The notes under the pieces were generated by a model that worked only from the letters and a program-made list of their open reading frames with translations, ran no database searches and had not been told where the DNA came from. From UBA5543 sp964464965 (GTDB lineage Bacteria > Bacteroidota > Bacteroidia > Chitinophagales > Chitinophagaceae): a stretch of 64,000 bases of DNA. The stretch's first letter is position 1; every line of letters starts with the position of its first letter. The stretch spans positions 362,170-426,169 of the forward strand of contig CAYXHM010000004.1 of assembly GCA_964464965.1 (NCBI GenBank), read 5' to 3'. A program made the position numbers and the translations under genes. Below are positions 19,009-26,685 of the stretch, in pieces.

Positions 19009-19028
19009 TTGCAGAAATTTTAATAACT

Positions 19029-19054
19029 GAATTTAATATAGATATATTAAATTC
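19029..19054. repeat. 26 bp AT-rich inverted repeat before the second type B cargo gene
   Basis: GAATTTAATATA and its perfect complement TATATTAAATTC are separated by two bases. The element lies in the 54 bp gap between the two cargo genes, ending 8 bp before the ATG at 19063. No T-run follows, so it is a poor terminator. An operator or a hairpin at the ribosome entry region are alternatives. Confidence 0.6.
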
Positions 19055-19062
19055 GTTGTAGT

Positions 19063-20925
19063 ATGAAGTATTTCCTGTCCCTGTATTTTCTCTTACTGTG
19101 TTTATCGGCCAATGCGCAAAACCTGGTGCCTAACCCTGGTTTCGAAAATTTCCTGAATTGCCCATCCGCCTTAGGCCAGGTACATTACTATTTAGGTCTG
19201 TCAACTGTTACTACTGCAGACCATTGGGTAAGTCCTACGCTAACTACGCCTGACTATTTTAATAGTTGCAACACCGGGGATGCGGGTGTTCCATTAAATT
19301 ACAGAGGATATTATCCGGCACATACAGGCAATGCATACGCCGGTATCATTGCTTTCGATCATATTACACTTGATACAACAGACCTTCTTCATGAATATAT
19401 ACAGGTAAAACTTACTGAGCCTTTGCAACCCGGGCTTAATTATATGGTGTCTTGCTATGTAAGGCTGTTTATAACCAGGAATATGAATTCTATATGGAGG
19501 CAATATGCTCTTAAAGAAATACATGCATCATTTTCTACTTTACAACCTACCCGGAATGACGATATGATCATGATGGGTGATGTTACACCTATGACAACAC
19601 CTGACATGAGTTTTATGAATGATACTGCCAGGTGGGTGAAAATTTCAGGTTTATATCATGCTACAGGTGGCGAGGAATGGCTTACCATCGGAATATTAAA
19701 TACACGCAAACCTGTGGGTGAATTTATTTACACATCCAACATCAATGAACCTGAACGACGTGCAACAAGCTATTATGCTATTGACGACGTAAACGTACAA
19801 TATGTTGCCTGCGATACAGTATTCAATTCATCAGATACTGCAATTTGCAGCATAAATCCTGACATTACAATATACACCACTGCTCCTTCTCAATCATACA
19901 TGCATTTATGGAGCACAGGCTCACAGGGGTTATCTATTAATATAACACAACCTGGTATGTACTGGTGTACTGCAATTAGTGGTTGTAATATTATCACGGA
20001 TACTTTTCATGTAAAAGGCTTTTCTGACACGACTGTAAAATCTACATCAAGTGATATATGCAATATGCTCAAACTGGCGAGTTCCTTCGATGCAGATGAA
20101 TACCATTGGAATACAGGTGATACAACAAAATCAATTTCTGTAGAGACTGGCGGTAAATACTGGTGTACAGCGGTAAAAGATTGCAGGTTAATGGCTGATA
20201 CTTTTATAATAAAAGGAATTGACACTATAAAAACGCAACTGCATAGGGTCCGCTACTGCGTGGGTGATACATACATTCTTTCACCGGATTCAATAGGGTC
20301 AAAATATATATGGAGTACGGGAGATAAGAGCCGGAACATCATTAGAACAGAGCAGAACAGTTATACATGTTACATAATTAACGGCTGCGCTGTCGTGGTA
20401 GAAGACTTTGAAACTATACCGGTAATACCGCCTTCAGCATATGCCCAGCCTTTGAAAGACACAAATGCTTGTAATGAACTTCCATTGGGATGGCAATATG
20501 AAATCAGACCCGCTTACCGCTGGAATACAGGGGACACAACATGCTGTATCACAGTTTCTGAAACAGGTGTTTATACAATCACTATTACCGGGGAAGGCTG
20601 TCCTGCTTTCACTGATACTGTACACATAAAAATAAGCGACTGCGAAAATTGCCTGTTTGTGCCATCAGCCTATACACCCAACGGTGATGGACGTAATGAT
20701 TATTTTAAAGTAATACCATCATGTCCTATCAACACGTTCACCCTCCGCATCTTCAACCGCTGGGGGCAGGAAGTGTTTACTACACAAGACGTACACAAAG
20801 GCTGGGATGGCATGCATGGTGCAGACATTGCAGACGTAGGTACCTACTTCTACCTGGTAGAATATAACACTGCCTGGTCAACAGAAATGAAAACTACAAA
20901 AGGGGATATATTGCTTATGAGATAA
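19063..20925 (+). CDS. T9SS type B cargo protein, copy 2
   Basis: A 620-residue paralogue of the preceding gene. A signal peptide (1-18) leads to NLVPNPGFENFLNCP and the same N-terminal domain, including the shared motif TPDYFNSC. It has four Ig-like Y-x-W-[NS]-T-G repeats where the first copy has three, which explains its extra 66 residues. The type B sorting domain occupies about 530-620. The DNA for RIFNRWGQEVFTTQD is identical to copy 1 over 45 bp although flanking DNA has diverged. Adhesin or structural roles are plausible; no enzyme motif is visible. Confidence 0.87.
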   Translation: MKYFLSLYFLLLCLSANAQNLVPNPGFENFLNCPSALGQVHYYLGLSTVTTADHWVSPTLTTPDYFNSCNTGDAGVPLNYRGYYPAHTGNAYAGIIAFDHITLDTTDLLHEYIQVKLTEPLQPGLNYMVSCYVRLFITRNMNSIWRQYALKEIHASFSTLQPTRNDDMIMMGDVTPMTTPDMSFMNDTARWVKISGLYHATGGEEWLTIGILNTRKPVGEFIYTSNINEPERRATSYYAIDDVNVQYVACDTVFNSSDTAICSINPDITIYTTAPSQSYMHLWSTGSQGLSINITQPGMYWCTAISGCNIITDTFHVKGFSDTTVKSTSSDICNMLKLASSFDADEYHWNTGDTTKSISVETGGKYWCTAVKDCRLMADTFIIKGIDTIKTQLHRVRYCVGDTYILSPDSIGSKYIWSTGDKSRNIIRTEQNSYTCYIINGCAVVVEDFETIPVIPPSAYAQPLKDTNACNELPLGWQYEIRPAYRWNTGDTTCCITVSETGVYTITITGEGCPAFTDTVHIKISDCENCLFVPSAYTPNGDGRNDYFKVIPSCPINTFTLRIFNRWGQEVFTTQDVHKGWDGMHGADIADVGTYFYLVEYNTAWSTEMKTTKGDILLMR

Positions 20926-20926
20926 A

Positions 20927-21031
20927 TTACTTCAAAAAACTGCTCTTCTTTGCCTGCAATACCACGTACACAACTATAGCCAATAAAATAAGGGTGGGAA
21001 CTGAAGCCGCCAATAACATCGTCTTATCCAT
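20927..21031 (-). CDS. 34-residue single-pass membrane protein
   Basis: A short frame starts at ATG 21031 and ends with TAA at 20927, 2 bp from the convergent cargo gene. The product is a polar start (MDKT), one hydrophobic helix (MLLAASVPTLILLAIVVYVV) and a basic tail (LQAKKSSFLK). Topology by the positive-inside rule puts the tail in the cytoplasm. A GGAG motif lies just before the start, though very close to it. The clean membrane-helix-plus-basic-tail pattern, full use of the gap and no alternative explanation support it as a real small protein; function is unknown. Confidence 0.5.
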   Translation of the reverse strand: MDKTMLLAASVPTLILLAIVVYVVLQAKKSSFLK

Positions 21032-21102
21032 ATCTCCGTTTTTTTTACAAATGAAAAATTAGGAAAAATAGCCCTGTTATTTGTCAGTGAAATATCATCT
21101 TT

Positions 21103-21861
21103 TCACATAGTATCGGCCACAGTTGCAGGTTTGCTATCCCAATTCAGCAGCATCCATATCCAGAATACTATGGAGCAGCCAAATATTATGCATATAGACG
21201 GTGTATTATTTTCTGCTACTATATTTATCCACGCATGCAATGTTATTGCTACCAACAGCGATTTACTCCGCTCTGTTGCCTTACCCATTATGAATGAAAT
21301 AATTGTCGTTGCAATCAGGAATATACCTACGCGGAGCAATACCTGCGGTAGTTCCCCATGGCTGGTCCGGTTAGTAAAGTGCCACAGTTCCCACATTATT
21401 CCTATCAGCAGGTAACGTTTCAACGGGTGCAATGCCCATACAGCATCCTGCAGGAAACCACGCCAACCCAGTTCTTCGCCCAATATAGAAATAAATCCTA
21501 CCAGGCCGAATACTATAGGGAACAGGTGCGCGTTCATTCCCTGCCCTTCTATACCCGGTATGCATATAGCCAATATGGGCAACGTATAAAACAAGATGCT
21601 TTTAATTGCGGAGCTGCCAAAAAATGTCACCCTTTTTATGTGACTCTTTTTGAAAATGAGCAGGCAGATAATACCGGCAATGCCGGGGCCCCACATATAG
21701 GTCCATGTTTTTAAAATATTAGGGATTTTCCAGGCGAGCCAGCTTTCTGTATTCATATCCCGCCACCAGAAGAATGGCCAGGAAACAGCACAGGCTATAA
21801 CATAGTAAATAGTAACTGCTTTCCAGTTAACCTTTGTGGTGGGTTCTGCTTGTTGCTGCAT
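21103..21861 (-). CDS. CPBP family intramembrane glutamic endopeptidase
   Basis: A 252-residue polytopic protein of the CAAX protease/bacteriocin-processing (CPBP, PF02517) family. The signature motifs are present: EELGWRGFL (motif 1, paired glutamates and Arg), WELWHF (motif 2 with His) and LHAWIN (motif 3 with His and Asn). About seven or eight membrane segments are predicted. Bacterial members serve in peptide maturation, self-immunity or are of unknown use. No bacteriocin gene is nearby, so a maturation role is not supported here. Confidence 0.85.
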   Translation of the reverse strand: MQQQAEPTTKVNWKAVTIYYVIACAVSWPFFWWRDMNTESWLAWKIPNILKTWTYMWGPGIAGIICLLIFKKSHIKRVTFFGSSAIKSILFYTLPILAICIPGIEGQGMNAHLFPIVFGLVGFISILGEELGWRGFLQDAVWALHPLKRYLLIGIMWELWHFTNRTSHGELPQVLLRVGIFLIATTIISFIMGKATERSKSLLVAITLHAWINIVAENNTPSICIIFGCSIVFWIWMLLNWDSKPATVADTM

Positions 21862-22061
21862 ATTGTTATTTTATACACAGCAAATATATCTAATACACAA
21901 AGGCTACATAGTTAATCAAAGAGCTTTAATGTTAATTAAGGTTAATGGAAACATTTCATTCCGAAAGCACTTTCTACATTATAGCTGTAATGCTTTACTC
22001 ACACTCGTATTGGTTAGCTATAGGGATGCCACGGCAAAGCGTTTATAACGCTCCACTTAAA

Positions 22062-22093
22062 TTTGTATTTATCAGTTTAAACAACTATTTTTG
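22062..22093 (+). promoter_or_regulatory. Promoter in the 356 bp gap before the terminase-like gene
   Basis: A -33 TTTG (22062-22065) is followed after 20 nt by a perfect -7 TATTTTTG (22086-22093), 124 nt before the ATG at 22218. The rest of the gap (21862-22217) is AT-rich and I see no gene or further structure in it. Confidence 0.55.
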
Positions 22094-22217
22094 TTATAGT
22101 AAATACACATGTATTTACCATATAAAAGCAGTATAACCATATGCTGTATTCTTTCACTTTCCTTCACCATCCCCTCTCTTTCGATGAGGCCGGTAGAGGT
22201 CTTAAATTCCTTTCATC

Positions 22218-22979
22218 ATGAATATTGAACAACACAACTTCATTACACAGTACCTGCGCCACAGCAGTGCCTACACAGCCTATTGCATTGCTTATAATGT
22301 AGAAGATCAATCTCAGTACGAAATCATCATGTCTGCCGCTCAACAACTGATGGACGACCCCGATGTGGGTGGCGTCATCCGTTCGGTGCTGGATGGCGTC
22401 CGCTACGATGTAGAGCAGGAAATAAGAGCGCAGCAAAAAACAGAACTGCTCACCATACAGCGCAAGCGCGAACTACTGACCAACATAGCCACCGGCGAAA
22501 TGTATGCCATACAAAACTACAAGGGCAAAGACTGTAACCAGTGTACCCAGATGGTACGTCCTACCATCCACCAGATGCTGAAAGCCATAGACCTGGACAG
22601 CAAATTGGCGGGTCACTATTCAGTTGACAAGCGGGCGTTAACAGTTGACAATTCCCAATTGACAATGGACAGTACAGAAATGGAATGTAATACCCGGAAA
22701 GATGACAATCTTAGTCTCCCCTTTAGTGGGATAGGGGGAAACCCGCAACAAAATGCAACAAAAGAACAAAACCCTCTCCCCGTGAGAGGGTTGGGTAAGG
22801 CTGAAAAAAAACCGGAATCGCAACAAAACACAACAATTCACCTGTCCCCCGCTGGCGGGGATGTCCACATACAGCCTGTCCCGCAATCGGCGGCAGGGGT
22901 GGTTGACTCTCAAAGGACAGAAAACACCCCTGAAACGCAACAAAACACAACAATTCACCTGTCCATATTGGCGGGGTAA
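22218..22979 (+). CDS. Orphan terminase small subunit-like protein with repeat-encoded tail
   Basis: A 253-residue protein in two parts. Residues 1-140 resemble phage terminase small subunits (Terminase_2 type): an N-terminal helix-turn-helix region (FITQYLRHSSAYTAYCIAY), a middle helix with QRKRELLTNIATG, and the typical RPTIHQMLKAIDLDSKLAGHY end. Residues 141-253 are low-complexity and encoded by a chain of palindromic and direct DNA repeats; the same repeats continue past the stop codon. No large terminase, portal or capsid gene is nearby. The gene may be a domesticated or decayed phage DNA-binding protein whose end was replaced by repeat insertion. Confidence 0.6.
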   Translation: MNIEQHNFITQYLRHSSAYTAYCIAYNVEDQSQYEIIMSAAQQLMDDPDVGGVIRSVLDGVRYDVEQEIRAQQKTELLTIQRKRELLTNIATGEMYAIQNYKGKDCNQCTQMVRPTIHQMLKAIDLDSKLAGHYSVDKRALTVDNSQLTMDSTEMECNTRKDDNLSLPFSGIGGNPQQNATKEQNPLPVRGLGKAEKKPESQQNTTIHLSPAGGDVHIQPVPQSAAGVVDSQRTENTPETQQNTTIHLSILAG

Positions 22980-23006
22980 GCAGGTAGGACTATCCACAAA
23001 GGATAG
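22640..23006. repeat. Mosaic of short intergenic-type repeats covering the terminase tail
   Basis: Several repeat kinds lie end to end: a TTGACAATT-type tract (about 22640-22675), a GTGGGATAGGGGGAAAC-type palindrome, CCCTCTCC/GGAGAGGG-like CCCTCTCCCCGTGAGAGGG (around 22772), and CCCCCGCTGGCGGGG (22846-22860). A 29 bp sequence starting CGCAACAAAACACAAC is exactly repeated at 22819-22847 and 22936-22964. CAAAGGA(C/T)AGAAAACAC occurs at 22911 and 22997, the second copy outside the gene. The main unit is about 117 bp. Confidence 0.75.
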
Positions 23007-23153
23007 AAAACACAACTAAAATGCAATTTATCCTGTCTACACTTAATGATGTAGGCTGGACTGTGAGGTTTTAACATATCCTAAAACCTATACTCGATAA
23101 CTTTAGCGTTATGATACAAATACTACCCATTGATTACTTGAAAAAGATAAAAC

Positions 23154-23465
23154 ATGAGGAAAATGATGATGGTTTTGCTGGCAGGGTGCATACTGGCAGC
23201 GCCGGTTGCTACCAATACAGTGTTTGCGCAAAATAACACTCATACAAGCCCGCAACAACAAGACAAGGGTAAAAAAGAGGTTCGGAAGAGCAAAAAAGAG
23301 ACCCGGAAGGCATTGCGTGAGGAGCGTAGCTATCGCAGCGGCTCCGTAAAAACAAAACTGGACGGCGAGCGCCAGATGCGGGAGAACTATAAACAACGCA
23401 AGAAAATGTACAAAGGTGCTAAAAAAGAAAACCGCCGTAAATCAAGCAATACTGTCGGTTGGTAA
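23154..23465 (+). CDS. Small basic exported protein of unknown function
   Basis: A 103-residue protein. Residues 1-25 (MRKMMMVLLAGCILAAPVATNTVFA) form a signal peptide. The mature part is extremely rich in Lys, Arg and Glu (KKEVRKSKKETRKALREERS), polar throughout and probably a charged helix or disordered. Similar short charged periplasmic proteins occur in many Bacteroidota, without known function. The ATG at 23154 is chosen because it directly precedes the signal peptide. It converges with the tRNA-Ser gene downstream. Confidence 0.6.
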   Translation: MRKMMMVLLAGCILAAPVATNTVFAQNNTHTSPQQQDKGKKEVRKSKKETRKALREERSYRSGSVKTKLDGERQMRENYKQRKKMYKGAKKENRRKSSNTVGW

Positions 23466-23501
23466 AGAGTTCCCGTGCGCCTGTATGGCATACACTAAAA
23501 C

Positions 23502-23527
23502 AAAAAAGCCCAACCTTTCGGTTGAGC
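23502..23527 (-). terminator. Terminator of the tRNA-Ser gene
   Basis: On the minus strand GCTCAACC pairs with GGTTGGGC around a GAAA tetraloop, with one G-U pair, followed by TTTTTTG. It starts 2 nt after the encoded CCA end of the tRNA. Confidence 0.85.
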
Positions 23528-23528
23528 C

Positions 23529-23616
23529 TGGCGGAGAGAGAGGGATTCGAACCCCCGAACCTGTTACGGTCAACGGTTTTCAAGACCGCCGCATTCGACC
23601 GCTCTGCCATCTCTCC
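23529..23616 (-). tRNA. tRNA-Ser (anticodon UGA)
   Basis: The minus strand gives an 88 nt cloverleaf starting GGAGAGATGGCAGAGCGG, anticodon loop CTTGAAA (anticodon TGA, reads UCA), a long variable arm typical of class II tRNAs, the T-loop GGTTCGAATCC and an acceptor stem GGAGAGA/TCTCTCC with a G discriminator and an encoded CCA. All parts are intact. Confidence 0.95.
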
Positions 23617-23755
23617 GTGGACAAAATTATACTAACAGGTTGATTTTCAAAAAAGAATTTGACCAACATGTTATATTTATTATAACACAATGTTAAATAG
23701 AAGTTGCGAATACCTGTATTTACAATCCTTTCGGCTTGCTTAGACGTACATAGAG

Positions 23756-23763
23756 TAAATTTG
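23756..23763 (+). promoter_or_regulatory. -7 box directly before msrA
   Basis: A perfect TAAATTTG plus C ends 6 nt before the ATG at 23770. TTG at 23736-23738 is a possible -33 with 17 nt spacing, slightly short. A leaderless transcript is predicted. Confidence 0.45.
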
Positions 23764-23769
23764 CAATCG

Positions 23770-24438
23770 ATGAAAATTCAAACAATTCTTAGCAGCGCAG
23801 TGTTACTTTTGGCTTCGGCCTGTGGTTCTGCACAGTCCAAAGTAGAACAATCAAAAACATTTAAGGAAATGAACCAACAGGCAGCAGGTGACAAGACAAA
23901 TGGCAAATTAGAAGTAGCAACTTTTGCGGCAGGGTGTTTCTGGTGTGTAGAAGCGCAGTACCAGCAGCTTGAGGGTGTTGAAAAGGTAGAATCAGGCTAC
24001 CTGGGTGGGCATGTGGCAAATCCAACTTATAAAGAGGTATGCGGTGGCAATACAGGCCATGCTGAGGCCTGCAATATATACTACGACCCTTCAAAGATCA
24101 GTTATGATGAGCTACTGGCCGCATTCTGGGTGGCGCACGACCCTACTACCCTTAACAGACAAGGCAATGATGTCGGTACCCAATACCGCTCTGCCATCTT
24201 CTATCATAATGCCGAGCAGAAGCAAAAAGCAGAAGAGTATAAACAAAAGCTGAACGAAGAAAAGGCATATGCAAATCCTGTGGTTACCGAAATATCGCCA
24301 TATACCACCTTTTACAAAGCAGAAGATTACCACCAGGATTACTATAACCAGAACCCAAACCAGGGCTACTGCCAGTTTGTAGTAAAACCTAAAATGGATA
24401 AGTTTAAAAAGGTATTTGCAGATAAACTGAAAAAATAA
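23770..24438 (+). CDS. msrA: Peptide-methionine (S)-S-oxide reductase, lipoprotein form
   Basis: A 222-residue MsrA that reduces methionine-S-sulfoxide in oxidised proteins. The active-site motif GCFWC places the catalytic Cys at residue 56. Other family blocks are VESGYLGGH, YKEVCGGNTGHAEAC and YHQDYYNQNPNQGYC. The start at 23770 gives a lipoprotein signal (lipobox LASAC), so the enzyme is predicted to be membrane-anchored in the periplasm and to repair envelope proteins; a start 66 bp upstream would bury this signal and precede the promoter. The C-terminal Cys in GYCQF is a likely resolving Cys. Confidence 0.93.
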   Translation: MKIQTILSSAVLLLASACGSAQSKVEQSKTFKEMNQQAAGDKTNGKLEVATFAAGCFWCVEAQYQQLEGVEKVESGYLGGHVANPTYKEVCGGNTGHAEACNIYYDPSKISYDELLAAFWVAHDPTTLNRQGNDVGTQYRSAIFYHNAEQKQKAEEYKQKLNEEKAYANPVVTEISPYTTFYKAEDYHQDYYNQNPNQGYCQFVVKPKMDKFKKVFADKLKK

Positions 24439-24498
24439 ATTCCCGTACAGGCAACCTGCAGGCACAAAGCTGCATATATACACAAAACAGCTTTGAAT

Positions 24499-25488
24499 AT
24501 GTCAGCAAAATCAATCTTTGTAATAGCACTATCCGTCTTTTGTCTTTCTGCTAAGGCACAGTTTCCATATAGTTATTCTGTAACAAAAGAGCCATACATA
24601 CCGCTTACAGGTGGCATCAATGTTACCAATGGACAACTGTGGGATGAGGAGGTATTTACCATCCCGATAGGCTTTCCCTTAGTGTTGGGCGATACGAAAA
24701 TAGATTCATTCCTCCTGGCCGGCCCCACCTTCCTCGGGTATATGAATCATGACAGTGAAGCTACGGGGTTCTGGACCATCGACGCTGATCTATGTGACCG
24801 CGGCATCCACGATAGCAGTGCAGCAGTTTCTCCAATTACTTATACCTTAACAGGCAATACCGGCAACAGGATATTTAAAATAGAATATGCTAACATGGGC
24901 TTTTGGGAAGAGATGAATGTATATGGTACCAACAACGATTATGCCAACCTGCAGGTGTGGGCCTATGAGGCTGACAATAGTGTGGAATTACGATACGGGC
25001 CGTCAAAAGTTATCAACCCGCAAAGCTATTTTTTCTTTGGTGATGCCCCGGCGGCATGCTATTTAGACCAACTGGGCTTCTTTACCGATTTTAGTGTTGA
25101 ACGCCTTTATTACCTGTATGGCGATCCGGCTACCCCTATACTGGATAGTACTACAGATATTTTACAAACCCGATTGCTTAACCATATGCCTGATCCAGGT
25201 ACGGTATATCGCTTCAGGCGATGGCCTGTATTTATATCAGCGGCTAATACATGGGACAATGTCAACATATACCCCACATTTTGCGATGGCAAATTGTACA
25301 TAGACAACAACACCAGCTCCTCATTGAAATATACTATTACCAGCATTACAGGCGCTTCTACAGGTATATCAGGCGCAATCATACAAGGCAAAAACTCCAT
25401 TTCTGTTGAAACACTGCCAGTAGGTGCGTATATTATCAACCTGACTAATAGTAATGGTCGCATGGTTTCCAGGTTTATCAAACAATAG
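24499..25488 (+). CDS. Secreted protein with a T9SS type A-like C-terminal domain
   Basis: A 329-residue protein. The start at ATG 24499 gives the signal peptide MSAKSIFVIALSVFCLSAKAQ; a TTG two codons earlier is not needed. The main domain (about 25-250) is a beta-rich region of unknown family, with conserved-looking aromatic strands. The last 75 residues (VNIYPTFCDGKLYIDN, then ITSITGASTG, LPVGAYIINL) match the pattern of T9SS type A sorting domains, although YPT replaces the usual YPNP. It is the first gene of a tight unit with a sigma factor 17 bp downstream. Confidence 0.7.
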   Translation: MSAKSIFVIALSVFCLSAKAQFPYSYSVTKEPYIPLTGGINVTNGQLWDEEVFTIPIGFPLVLGDTKIDSFLLAGPTFLGYMNHDSEATGFWTIDADLCDRGIHDSSAAVSPITYTLTGNTGNRIFKIEYANMGFWEEMNVYGTNNDYANLQVWAYEADNSVELRYGPSKVINPQSYFFFGDAPAACYLDQLGFFTDFSVERLYYLYGDPATPILDSTTDILQTRLLNHMPDPGTVYRFRRWPVFISAANTWDNVNIYPTFCDGKLYIDNNTSSSLKYTITSITGASTGISGAIIQGKNSISVETLPVGAYIINLTNSNGRMVSRFIKQ

Positions 25489-25505
25489 TTGCGTTTTAGC
25501 CGGGT

Positions 25506-26054
25506 ATGGACGAAACATTAATTATAGAAGGCTGTAAGCAGGGGCAAGCCAAAGCACAAAAGTTGTTGTTTGACAACTTTGCAGACGCAATGCTGGTTAC
25601 CTGTACCCGCTATGTACGTAATCCTGCTGATGCTGAAGAATTGATGTTGAGTGGCTTTTACAAATTTTTTACACAGCTGGATAAATTCAGGTACAAGGGC
25701 ACCGGGAGTATAGCGCCCTGGCTGCGAAAGATAATGATAAATGAATGCCTGATGTTCCTGCGTAAAAGAGGCCAGTTGATATTGATTGACGAACGCTCTG
25801 CAGAACAGCTACACACCGATGAAACGATATATGATAAGATAGATAGCGATATACTTTTTAACAGCATCACCCAATTATCTGCCGGATACCGTACCATCTT
25901 CAACATGTATGTAATAGAAGGCATGACACACAGGGAAATAGCCGAAGCGTTAAATATCAGCATTGGTACATCAAAATCGCAGTTGAACAAAGCACGAACA
26001 GCGCTACAACAAATTATTAAACGAAATGGAGGATATAATGAACGATTCAGATAA
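25506..26054 (+). CDS. Sigma-70 family (ECF-like) RNA polymerase sigma factor
   Basis: A 182-residue sigma factor. Region 2 spans about 15-85 (DNFADAMLVTCTRYVRNPADAEELMLSGFYKFF, with WLRKIMINECLMFLRKR at its end). Region 4 spans about 120-175 (LSAGYRTIFNMYVIEGMTHREIAEALNIS, a helix-turn-helix). There is no region 3. It would direct RNA polymerase to its own regulon. The next gene overlaps its end and encodes a one-helix membrane protein, fitting a sigma/anti-sigma pair. Confidence 0.88.
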   Translation: MDETLIIEGCKQGQAKAQKLLFDNFADAMLVTCTRYVRNPADAEELMLSGFYKFFTQLDKFRYKGTGSIAPWLRKIMINECLMFLRKRGQLILIDERSAEQLHTDETIYDKIDSDILFNSITQLSAGYRTIFNMYVIEGMTHREIAEALNISIGTSKSQLNKARTALQQIIKRNGGYNERFR

Positions 26055-26679
26055 AGTGTTGAGGGACAAGATAAACGGATTGAAGCATGTACCGGACAGT
26101 CCAGTGGACAAGGATGCTGCATGGTCTAAATTACAAATGCGCATGGATCATAAACCTGCAAGGCCCGTACGCTGGTATTATTATGGTATGGCAGCTTCGC
26201 TTGTTTTGTTAATTGCTTTAGTGTTTATCTACAACCAACGCCGGGGAGCTTCAATAGCATCTGCCACTACGACTGCCGTAAACAAACCGCATGATACTAT
26301 GGGAAAAACAACACCTGCTGTATTATCAACAGAAGTAAAAGATACCAATCCTATAAAACCAACCCTACACTCCAACACAGCAGCCCATGTAATGCCGGTG
26401 AGAACGGAACCAAATGAAAAAATAGTAATCGAACGGGAAGAAATTACTACCGCTATAACAATGCAGGATACAGAACTAGTACGGCCTATAGGTGTAAACA
26501 ACAAAATGAAAGTGCTGCATATAAATGAGGTTACTAATGAACCGCATCAATTTATCCCACCAAGACAGGAGAGTTTTATTACCATTGCAGAGCATCGCCT
26601 GTATAAAAACCCTGTACCAGAGCCGGCTGCAAAACAGGCATATACTAATACATATGAATTAAGAAAACGTCTTAACTAA
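26038..26679 (+). CDS. Single-pass membrane protein, likely anti-sigma factor
   Basis: A 213-residue protein with an N-terminal cytoplasmic part (residues 1-45, DKDAAWSKLQMRM), one membrane helix (about 50-70, YYYGMAASLVLLIALVFIY) and a Thr/Pro-rich periplasmic tail. This is the layout of anti-sigma factors that hold ECF sigma factors at the membrane, though no zinc-binding HxxxCxxC motif is present. The ATG at 26038 is preferred over the one at 26026, because GGAGG lies 5 nt before it. It overlaps the sigma gene by 17 bp, which indicates coupling. Confidence 0.6.
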   Translation: MNDSDKVLRDKINGLKHVPDSPVDKDAAWSKLQMRMDHKPARPVRWYYYGMAASLVLLIALVFIYNQRRGASIASATTTAVNKPHDTMGKTTPAVLSTEVKDTNPIKPTLHSNTAAHVMPVRTEPNEKIVIEREEITTAITMQDTELVRPIGVNNKMKVLHINEVTNEPHQFIPPRQESFITIAEHRLYKNPVPEPAAKQAYTNTYELRKRLN

Positions 26680-26685
26680 ACTGTT

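Noticed and set aside
22819..23006. Possible CRISPR array
   Set aside because: Only two copies of the 29 bp repeat, no uniform spacers, no cas genes, and the repeats contain mixed palindromic elements.
23416..23643. A 75-residue open frame with GGERGIRTPE across the tRNA-Ser region
   Set aside because: This is the well-known false translation of the antisense strand of a tRNA-Ser gene; the tRNA explains the sequence.
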